Assembly (NCBI GenBank): GCA_016207985.1
Contig: JACQYX010000162.1
Location: forward strand, 1 to 5,030
Length of the DNA stretch: 5,030 nucleotides
Origin: Ignavibacteriales bacterium
GTDB taxonomy: Bacteria; Bacteroidota; Ignavibacteria; UBA10030; SZUA-254
Direction of reading: 5' to 3'
In this document: positions 1 to 5,030 of the stretch, in pieces
Layout: each line of letters starts with the position of its first letter
Numbering within the stretch: the stretch's first letter is position 1
Position numbers and translations under genes: made by a program
Notes under the pieces: generated by a model
What the model was told of the DNA's origin: nothing
Seen by the model: only the letters and a program-made list of their open reading frames with translations
The model's database searches: none

Positions 1-89
1 ACGGAGCGGTAGTTCGTTTTGGTAAAGAATTAAAGATTTCAACGCCTGCAAATCAGAAAATCTATCACACTCTCAAACCTTCCGCCTAA
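1..89 (+). CDS. panE: 2-dehydropantoate 2-reductase, C-terminal end only (5' part outside window)
   Basis: The plus-strand frame whose first full codon is at position 3 reads GAVVRFGKELKISTPANQ and then KIYHTLKPSA before a TAA at 87-89. The two leading bases 'ac' fit an Asn codon, which would give NGAVVR. This matches the usual C-terminus of ketopantoate reductase (ApbA/PanE C-terminal domain), where an NG-x-VV-x-x-GK/R-E-x-G-I-x-TP-x-N pattern precedes a short tail of the type 'LKP'. The family reduces 2-dehydropantoate to pantoate with NADPH in the cytosol, in pantothenate and CoA synthesis. Only about 28 residues are visible, so the NADPH-binding Rossmann domain and catalytic Lys cannot be checked. 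A paralogous ApbA-family reductase acting on another substrate is possible. The gene converges on mltG: its TAA overlaps the mltG TAG within 86-89, leaving no intergenic space. Confidence 0.75.
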   Translation, partial: GAVVRFGKELKISTPANQKIYHTLKPSA

Positions 90-1102
90 CCGTTCTCGTT
101 GGCGGCTTTCTTTTCTTCCATAATCTTTCGGTACTCACGAGTAGCACGTTTATGTTCGGTAAACGAGCTTGAAAATCTATGTCCACCTTCCCCTGTTGCC
201 ACGAAGTATAAGAATCTATGTCGCGAAGGGTAAAGCGCAGCTAATATCGACGATTTCCCTGGATTATTTATTGGTCCCGGCGGTAAACCGTAATGTTTGT
301 ACGTGTTGTATGCCGACTCGATCTCCAAATCGCTGAACCGCAGCCGCCGCGGCTCACCACCTAATGCAAATTGTACTGTCGGATCGGCTTGCAAACGCAT
401 CCGTCGTTGGAGACGATTGTAGTACACTCCTGCAATAATAGAGCGCTCGGAATCGATGGCTGTCTCAAGCTCGATGATGGATGCGATCGTTAGTATTTCA
501 TTCAACGTCATACCTCGCCGCTTCAATTGAGCTTGCATCTGTTCATCAAACTCTTTCCAAAATTCATCCACTAATGTTTTAATGATGATTTCTTCTGCCT
601 CCTGCCAATAAAATTCATACGTCTGTGGCATCAAATAGCCAATTAAACTTTTACTTTTCACCCCAAGACTCTCGGCAAAAATAGAGTCATTCACCAGATC
701 CATGAAACGAGATGAATCGATTCCTAACTTCTCAGATAATATCTCCGCATGAGTTGTCGCTCGTAATCCTTCCGGAATTGACACTGTAATAGCTTCGATG
801 GTTTTCCCATGCCTGATAATATCCACTATCTCCGTGTTAGACACACCACTTCTAAACCGGTACTTTCCAATCTGCATTTTTGTGGTCGACCCTAATAATC
901 GTCCGGTAATATCAAATAAAAATCTGCTGCGGATTATCCCCGCCCGACTCAATGAATCTGCAACTTGCTGGAAGTTATCACCTTTTGAGATAATGATGAA
1001 TCTATCTCCTTCAAAATTATTCGGTGCCCAGAAGGTTCCATAAAGAAATAGTGATATCCCGACAATCGAAACGAAGATGGCTATGCGTATTGTACGTGTC
1101 AT
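86..1102 (-). CDS. mltG: Endolytic murein transglycosylase MltG (YceG-like)
   Basis: This 338-residue protein is of normal length for MltG. It is an inner-membrane lytic transglycosylase that cuts nascent peptidoglycan strands within the chain and so helps set glycan length. Residues about 5-25 form one transmembrane anchor. Residues about 35-96 look like the LysM-like subdomain (FIIISKGDNFQQVADSL). The YceG catalytic domain follows: YLMPQTYEFYW at 156-166, then ASIIELET at 207-214 with E211 as the expected catalytic Glu, LQADPTVQFALG at 237-248, YNTYKHYGLPPGPINNPG at 265-282, and the LYFVATGEGGHRFSSSFTEH region at 298-317. All key residues appear intact. The ATG at 1102 overlaps the TGA of the upstream yfhO-like gene as ATGA, so it is probably translated by coupling; no strong Shine-Dalgarno is visible. 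The stop is TAG at 88-86. It is the last gene of the presumed tsaD operon. Confidence 0.95.
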   Translation of the reverse strand: MTRTIRIAIFVSIVGISLFLYGTFWAPNNFEGDRFIIISKGDNFQQVADSLSRAGIIRSRFLFDITGRLLGSTTKMQIGKYRFRSGVSNTEIVDIIRHGKTIEAITVSIPEGLRATTHAEILSEKLGIDSSRFMDLVNDSIFAESLGVKSKSLIGYLMPQTYEFYWQEAEEIIIKTLVDEFWKEFDEQMQAQLKRRGMTLNEILTIASIIELETAIDSERSIIAGVYYNRLQRRMRLQADPTVQFALGGEPRRLRFSDLEIESAYNTYKHYGLPPGPINNPGKSSILAALYPSRHRFLYFVATGEGGHRFSSSFTEHKRATREYRKIMEEKKAANENG

Positions 1103-3249
1103 TCTACTTTTGAAGATTTATTTTTAGTTAGAATAAACGATGCTAAGATAATCAGACCACCTAAAATAGTCAACCAGAAACCAATGAAAACAGTCTTTGG
1201 TCGGAATTTAAATTCCACTCGATGACTGCCGGCAGGAACAACCACCGCACGCTGTGTAACGTTGGCTTGATATATTTTCGATTCCTTACCATCAATCTCA
1301 GCAATCCACCCGGGATAATATGAATCGGAGAAGATTAGTATCGCCTCTTTTTCCGATTGGACTTCGAAATCAACATCGTTCGGTGAATAACGAATCAGAT
1401 TAACTTTGCCATTCACGGTATCGGATGAATGAAAATCCTCCGGCATCTCGAATAAAATAGCTTGATCTTGTGGATCGAATCCTTGAGAAAATAAAATATT
1501 TATTGCCTGATTGTTATTCGATACGAGTGTGATACTACTTACCAAATATGCTCTTGGCATGAAGTTGTTGTTACGATAAAAAAATGCGTCACCGAATTTC
1601 CCGATTGCATCGATACCTTCTTGTGGTGCAATTTGCCAGAGCGATGACAGGTATTTCACATTGTACATATTCATTAGTCGCCAGAAAATGGGTGTCGGTA
1701 AAAATTTATCGCCTTGAATGCCACCCGTTTTCATTATTGCACCGGGTCGGTTCTGATCGCCCCAAGTATCGACGATGTAATTAGGCGTTAGGTTGGCGTA
1801 GCCATTCGGTGTCGATAGTCCATAAAGTACATTACTGCTTGGCTGAATAAATTCTCTCTGGTCGATGAAGGGTTGTAAATCTCCTTCCCACCCTCGAGCT
1901 TTCTGAAACGTGAGCGTGTGTGCTTGATTCCCTCCGATACAAAAGATGCGATACCAACTTGTATCCTGCTTGATCATCTCCACCGACTTTGGTGGATTCA
2001 ACCATTCTTCCGCTTCAACGATTGGATTTTGGCGAAGCTGAAAGAGTAATAGATCGGCGATGACCAAACACAATAAGACTATCTCTGCTGTACGTGTACT
2101 ATCCTTTGGATTTTTCTTTACAAATCGATTGATAAAGTCGGTGAAACCGAGTCCCGCAAGTACGATCAAAGAGAGATCAGTTATGAGTAAAAACCGTGTT
2201 GGGAATCGGAAGAATTTCATACCCGGTACGAAGTTAAAAACAAATTCATAGATCGGTGTGTTCGGACCGAGTACAAGCATGATCGACACAAGCGTAGATG
2301 TGGTAAAAAACTTAACATACCAATTCTTCCACAGACGAAACGATGCATGAAGCGCTAGAAGCAAGACGATCAATCCAACATATCCATAATCTTCCCAGAA
2401 AATACTGTTGCCTTTATATGTATCGTTCCCGATGTCACCATTGATGTATGGATAAAGAAACATTCCAAGATTTTTGGGATCGTAAGCATAATTCGAAGCG
2501 TAGTCGAACGTGACTCCGCCAGAGCGTTGTGAAAGGGATACCAATTCATAAGTTGGTATTAGTTGGATAGCACCGAGCAGAGAACCTATGATTAACATCC
2601 CGATAAAGGACCAACTTAATTTACTCTGGAATAACTGCAACCAGACATTTTGTGCGATGTGTTTAGCAGACTTATTTGAATGAAGTAACAATTCTTTTTG
2701 CTGACGGATGTATCTGAAGATAAAATAACACAAATATGTAACGCCGGAATAATATGCGACTTGGGTATGACCTGATAGATGCTGCAATCCGAATATCAAA
2801 CCAAACCAAACAAGATTCCGATTGTCATTGCGTTTGATAGCACGCTCGATGAAATATAATCCCAACGGCAGCCAGCACGCCGCATTGACGTTGCTGAGAT
2901 GTTTGAGATGTGATAACAAATATCCACTCAAGGCAAATGCAATTCCGCTCGCTATCGCTGAAAATAAATTTCCTCCAATCTCTCGTACATAAAGATATGC
3001 TGAAATGCCAGCAGTGATTATTGTTAGAAGAATGACAATGTTTAATGCAACCCAGGGAGAAAGCAGTCCGAAGAGTAATAGATTAATAGGATAACAGATA
3101 CCTGCTTCTGCACGGGCAAGTAACGGAAAGCCACCATAAATTTCCGAAATCCATAAAGGAAGATTGCCCGACTGAAGCGATTGACTCATGGAGTAGCGAT
3201 ACGGAAAACCTTCGTTCATTATATCGCTTTCTAGAAGTGATATCTTCAT
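1099..3249 (-). CDS. YfhO-family multi-pass membrane protein (probable GT-C-type glycosyltransferase), N-terminus shortened
   Basis: This 716-residue protein has many hydrophobic helices between about 50 and 400 and one more near 686-708. The N-terminal part reads SDIMNEGFPYRYSM, then GNLPLW and GGFPLLARAEAG, matching the first periplasmic loop of the YfhO family, where an early Asp is conserved as in GT-C transferases. A soluble region (about 410-680) ends in SDSYYPGWIAEIDGK, then QRAVVVPAGSHRVEFKFRP, the usual YfhO tail before the last helix. In Firmicutes, YfhO proteins take part in lipoteichoic or teichoic acid glycosylation. The substrate here is unknown; transfer of a lipid-linked sugar at the outer face of the membrane is inferred. 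The family normally has a transmembrane helix before the Asp loop, but only eight residues precede D9. The ATG at 3249 lies 18 nt after the tsaD stop. An alternative ATG at 3219 has an AGAAAG-like ribosome site 7 nt upstream, but would exclude the Asp. The stop TGA overlaps the mltG start. Confidence 0.88.
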   Translation of the reverse strand: MKISLLESDIMNEGFPYRYSMSQSLQSGNLPLWISEIYGGFPLLARAEAGICYPINLLLFGLLSPWVALNIVILLTIITAGISAYLYVREIGGNLFSAIASGIAFALSGYLLSHLKHLSNVNAACWLPLGLYFIERAIKRNDNRNLVWFGLIFGLQHLSGHTQVAYYSGVTYLCYFIFRYIRQQKELLLHSNKSAKHIAQNVWLQLFQSKLSWSFIGMLIIGSLLGAIQLIPTYELVSLSQRSGGVTFDYASNYAYDPKNLGMFLYPYINGDIGNDTYKGNSIFWEDYGYVGLIVLLLALHASFRLWKNWYVKFFTTSTLVSIMLVLGPNTPIYEFVFNFVPGMKFFRFPTRFLLITDLSLIVLAGLGFTDFINRFVKKNPKDSTRTAEIVLLCLVIADLLLFQLRQNPIVEAEEWLNPPKSVEMIKQDTSWYRIFCIGGNQAHTLTFQKARGWEGDLQPFIDQREFIQPSSNVLYGLSTPNGYANLTPNYIVDTWGDQNRPGAIMKTGGIQGDKFLPTPIFWRLMNMYNVKYLSSLWQIAPQEGIDAIGKFGDAFFYRNNNFMPRAYLVSSITLVSNNNQAINILFSQGFDPQDQAILFEMPEDFHSSDTVNGKVNLIRYSPNDVDFEVQSEKEAILIFSDSYYPGWIAEIDGKESKIYQANVTQRAVVVPAGSHRVEFKFRPKTVFIGFWLTILGGLIILASFILTKNKSSKVE

Positions 3250-3267
3250 GAATATCGTTAAGATAAT

Positions 3268-4326
3268 TTATGTGATGTTTAGATTTGGTATAGCATTGAG
3301 ATCGAAATCGGATTTGATTCCCCTTTGTAGCTTCATCCATCCAAGCTGGGCTATCATAGCACCATTATCGGTACAGTATTGGAATTCGGGAATGAACAAC
3401 CGGAAGCCATACTCATTCGAGGCAATCTGAAGTCTTCTTCGCAGCTCGCTATTTGCCGATACACCGCCAGCGATTGCAACATCCTTCACATGAAGATTTT
3501 CGACTGCAAGGAGAGTTTTCTTGATTAAAACATCAACGACTGCTGCCTGGAAACTTGCACAAAGGTCTTGTAATTGGTGAGTTGCTTGCTCGCCAGCTCG
3601 CCAAGGCGAGCCAGAGGTGGGTGAAAGTGGTGAGTGGTCACCTTGCATGAGTAAATTGTGATCTCGGAGCCAATAGAGAACCGAAGTTTTTATACCACTG
3701 AAACTGAAGTCATAGCTATCTGGTTCAAGAAACGAACGCGGAAATCTTACATATTCAGGATTTCCTTCCACCGCAAGTTTATCGATAATTGGTCCACCGG
3801 GGAAACCAAGTCCGAGCATCTTCGCAACTTTATCGTACGCTTCACCAGCGGCATCATCGAGCGTTTCACCGAGGAGCTGATGATGCAGCGGTTCTCTAAC
3901 GAGAACGAGCTGAGTATGTCCGCCTGAGACGATTAAACAAAGGAATGGATAATTCGGCTTCGGTTCATTAATAAAGTTAGAGTACATGTGTGCTTCCATA
4001 TGGTTGATTCCAACGAATGGTATCTTCAAGCCATACGCAAGAGCTTTGGCGAAACTCAACCCAACTAACAGCGCACCCATCAATCCGGGTCCGTATGTTA
4101 CGGCAACACCTTCAAGTTGATCTTTCCTAACTTGTGCCACACTTAACGCCTGATTTACTACAGGAATGATGAGCCGCTGATGAGCACGTGAAGCTAACTC
4201 GGGTACGATCCCGCCGTACTGCTGATGTACAAGCTGAGATGAGATAATGTTCGACTTGACTTGCCCATCTACAAGCACAGCAGCCGATGTCTCATCGCAC
4301 GATGTTTCTATACCTAAAACTATCAT
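3268..4326 (-). CDS. tsaD: tRNA N6-adenosine threonylcarbamoyltransferase TsaD
   Basis: TsaD (Kae1/Gcp/YgjD family) transfers the threonylcarbamoyl group from threonylcarbamoyl-AMP to A37 of ANN-decoding tRNAs, with TsaB and TsaE, in the cytosol. I start it at the ATG at 4326 because MIVLGIETSCDET is the universal family N-terminus. An upstream in-frame ATG at 4386 would add 20 unrelated residues and lies inside the terminator stem of the preceding gene. The result is 352 residues. Visible motifs are ETSCDET (7-13), the metal-binding H109 and H113 in NHMEAH, SGGHTQLV (134-141), LDDAAGEAYDKVAKMLGLG (156-174) followed by FPGGP, FSGIKT (209-214), GGVSANSELRRRL (287-299), and CTDNGAMIA (318-326) with metal ligand D320. 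The catalytic core is complete. Residues about 226-250 are an insertion relative to the family (see the repeat entry). No strong Shine-Dalgarno is visible. It is the first gene of the presumed operon with the yfhO-like gene and mltG. Confidence 0.97.
   Translation of the reverse strand: MIVLGIETSCDETSAAVLVDGQVKSNIISSQLVHQQYGGIVPELASRAHQRLIIPVVNQALSVAQVRKDQLEGVAVTYGPGLMGALLVGLSFAKALAYGLKIPFVGINHMEAHMYSNFINEPKPNYPFLCLIVSGGHTQLVLVREPLHHQLLGETLDDAAGEAYDKVAKMLGLGFPGGPIIDKLAVEGNPEYVRFPRSFLEPDSYDFSFSGIKTSVLYWLRDHNLLMQGDHSPLSPTSGSPWRAGEQATHQLQDLCASFQAAVVDVLIKKTLLAVENLHVKDVAIAGGVSANSELRRRLQIASNEYGFRLFIPEFQYCTDNGAMIAQLGWMKLQRGIKSDFDLNAIPNLNIT
3588..3642. repeat. GC-rich palindromic insert within tsaD
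   Basis: Inside tsaD, an 8-bp unit GCTCGCCA occurs twice in tandem (3588-3595 and 3596-3603). The second copy forms the left arm of a perfect 7-bp inverted repeat (3596-3602 with 3605-3611, AA loop). A second small inverted repeat, GGTGA/TCACC, lies at 3629-3633 and 3638-3642. The block encodes the low-complexity stretch HSPLSPTSGSPWRAGEQ, where TsaD proteins normally have only a short link between the FSGIKT motif and the (A/C)SFQ helix. By hand count 45 of 75 bases in 3577-3651 are G or C, clearly richer than the flanking sequence. It looks like a small palindromic repeat element that inserted in frame. I see no second copy in this window, so repeat status is inferred. Confidence 0.5.
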
Positions 4327-4374
4327 ATGGTTTACAATAAGCAAAAAGTATAGATTATTTTCAAGCGGGGGAAG

Positions 4375-4409
4375 AAAAAAAGTCAACCATAGGACTATGG
4401 CTGGCTTTT
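4375..4409 (-). terminator. Rho-independent terminator after the T9SS cargo gene
   Basis: Read on the minus strand, GCCAGCCATAG and CTATGGTTGAC form a hairpin (4405-4395 with 4392-4382). It has a perfect 6-bp core, CCATAG/CTATGG, a G-T wobble, and further pairs outside. The arm is followed at once by seven T residues (4381-4375) and preceded by AAAA (4409-4406). It begins about 26 nt after the TAG stop at 4437-4435. This is the standard shape of an intrinsic terminator for the gene to the right, and it separates that gene from the tsaD operon. On the plus strand the stem is followed only by a weak CTTTT, so clear two-way function is doubtful. Confidence 0.8.
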
Positions 4410-4434
4410 GGATTATTAAATATGCTAATAAAAA

Positions 4435-4998
4435 CTATTGAATCAGAAGCATTTTCTTGATGCTAAAAAACTTTCCTGCCTTCATGCGATATAAGTAAAG
4501 ACCACTTGGTAAATTGCTTGCATCGAACTGAACCGACTTGTAACCCGCCTCCTGCATTTCATTTACAAGCGTCGCTACTTCTTGACCAAGAACATCGTAT
4601 ACCTTTAATTCAACGTGAGTAATTTCTGGGATTGTATATTTTATTACAGTTGTTGGATTGAAGGGATTTGGATAGTTTTCAAAAAGCTCGAATTCCTGTT
4701 GAGTATCAATTGCTGATGAAACAGACTTTTTTCCATATGGATTATCCATTGTGGTCGAGGATATTTTGTATGGTGTTGTAGAACCTTCTGTCCAGTTTAT
4801 AAAGTATTTAGTTGTGTTAAGAATCCTCCGTTCCGAAAAAGTTGGATACATCGAAGGTTGTGAAGTTGACATTAATTTATTGGATGGTGCTGTCTCTAAT
4901 TTATACCAAATATCATAATTATTAGGATCACTATTCCCTGTGTTATCCGACCACATCAAAACAGTGTAATATGAACCAAAGCAAAAAGATTTTTTCAC
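4435..4998 (-). CDS. Secreted protein with T9SS type A C-terminal sorting domain (C-terminal part; 5' end missing or broken)
   Basis: The last 85 or so residues (about 103-187 of 187) are a T9SS type A sorting domain: FELFENYPNPFNPTT, a beta-rich Ig-like stretch with VYDVLGQEVATLV, NLPSGLYLYRM, and the terminal KKMLLIQ. In the FCB group this domain directs a periplasmic cargo protein through the type IX system and is then usually removed. The preceding 100 residues (LMWSDNTGNSDPNNYDIWYK, then YFINWTEGSTTPYKI) resemble the end of a larger extracellular beta-rich protein, but I recognise no specific enzyme or binding domain. The only start near the 5' end is a GTG at 4998. There is no signal peptide, which a T9SS cargo needs, and an in-frame TAA sits at 5028-5026. 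The piece is therefore probably the 3' part of a longer gene that is frameshifted, or a degraded remnant. The gene ends in TAG and is followed by its own terminator. Confidence 0.8.
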   Translation of the reverse strand: MKKSFCFGSYYTVLMWSDNTGNSDPNNYDIWYKLETAPSNKLMSTSQPSMYPTFSERRILNTTKYFINWTEGSTTPYKISSTTMDNPYGKKSVSSAIDTQQEFELFENYPNPFNPTTVIKYTIPEITHVELKVYDVLGQEVATLVNEMQEAGYKSVQFDASNLPSGLYLYRMKAGKFFSIKKMLLIQ

Positions 4999-5030
4999 TA
5001 TCGGAATTTGTAGTGTTTGACAAAATTAGG

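Noticed and set aside
615..650. MltG has Ile154 where many homologues have Glu (EGYLFPDTY); here IGYLMPQTY.
   Set aside because: The catalytic Glu is E211 in ASIIELET and is present. As I recall them, FCB-group MltG proteins often vary at this position (for example PNTYEFYW types), so this is probably lineage variation.
1584..1784. Plus-strand ORFs inside the yfhO-like gene, tsaD and mltG.
   Set aside because: They are short, match no recognised family, and lie entirely antisense to confident genes.
3083..3340. Minus-strand 85-codon ORF spanning the tsaD-yfhO junction, considered as a lost YfhO N-terminus.
   Set aside because: It has no hydrophobic helix, is rich in charged residues, and overlaps two confident genes in another frame, so it is a shadow.
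4341..4366. Possible promoter for the tsaD operon: TATACT (4352-4347) followed by TTTTTG on the minus strand, with TTGAAA a few bases upstream.
   Set aside because: TTGAAA is only 6 bp from TATACT, and the Bacteroidota-type TAnnTTTG pattern is off by one base. A promoter is expected in this gap, but I cannot place it.
4327..4386. Upstream in-frame ATG at 4386 as the tsaD start, giving 372 residues.
   Set aside because: The extra 20 residues do not belong to the family N-terminus, and the codon lies in the terminator stem of the previous gene. MIVLGIETSCDET at 4326 is the expected start.
4999..5025. TTGTCA and TAGTGA, 17 bp apart on the minus strand, just upstream of the GTG at 4998, resembling -35 and -10 boxes.
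   Set aside because: The -10 is poor and overlaps the GTG, leaving no leader. The protein also looks like the end of a longer gene, so a promoter here is unlikely.

Overview
The window carries four genes on the minus strand and the tail of one gene on the plus strand. It most likely comes from a member of the FCB group (Bacteroidota, Chlorobiota, Ignavibacteriota and relatives). The main clue is the C-terminal type IX secretion sorting domain in the gene at 4435-4998, with its YPNPFNPTT motif and final KKMLLIQ. The style of the YfhO and MltG proteins and the weak ribosome binding sites agree with this. I cannot name a genus. An Ignavibacteria-like or related thermophile-type lineage is a guess from protein style only.

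Layout from the right edge, in the direction of minus-strand transcription. (1) 4435-4998 is the C-terminal part of a secreted or surface protein that ends in a T9SS type A sorting domain. It is followed by a clear Rho-independent terminator at 4375-4409. (2) An intergenic gap of about 110 bp holds that terminator and the leader of the next operon. (3) 3268-4326 is tsaD, the t6A tRNA-modification enzyme. It has an extra stretch of about 22 residues encoded by a GC-rich, palindrome-bearing segment. (4) 1099-3249 is a YfhO-family multi-membrane protein whose N-terminus appears to lack the usual first transmembrane helix. (5) 86-1102 is mltG, the endolytic murein transglycosylase, which overlaps the yfhO-like gene by ATGA. 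(6) At the left edge, positions 1-89 on the plus strand encode the last residues of a 2-dehydropantoate 2-reductase (PanE/ApbA type), converging on mltG with overlapping stop codons.

tsaD, the yfhO-like gene and mltG are tightly packed (an 18-nt gap, then a 4-nt overlap), have no visible internal terminator, and probably form one operon. It would join a translation-fidelity enzyme to two envelope proteins: a probable GT-C-type glycosyl transfer protein and the enzyme that cuts nascent glycan strands. No RNA gene, CRISPR array, insertion sequence or phage-like module is visible. The window is mostly ordinary housekeeping sequence. The points worth a second look are the in-frame palindromic insert in tsaD, the shortened YfhO N-terminus, and the apparently interrupted T9SS cargo gene at the right edge.
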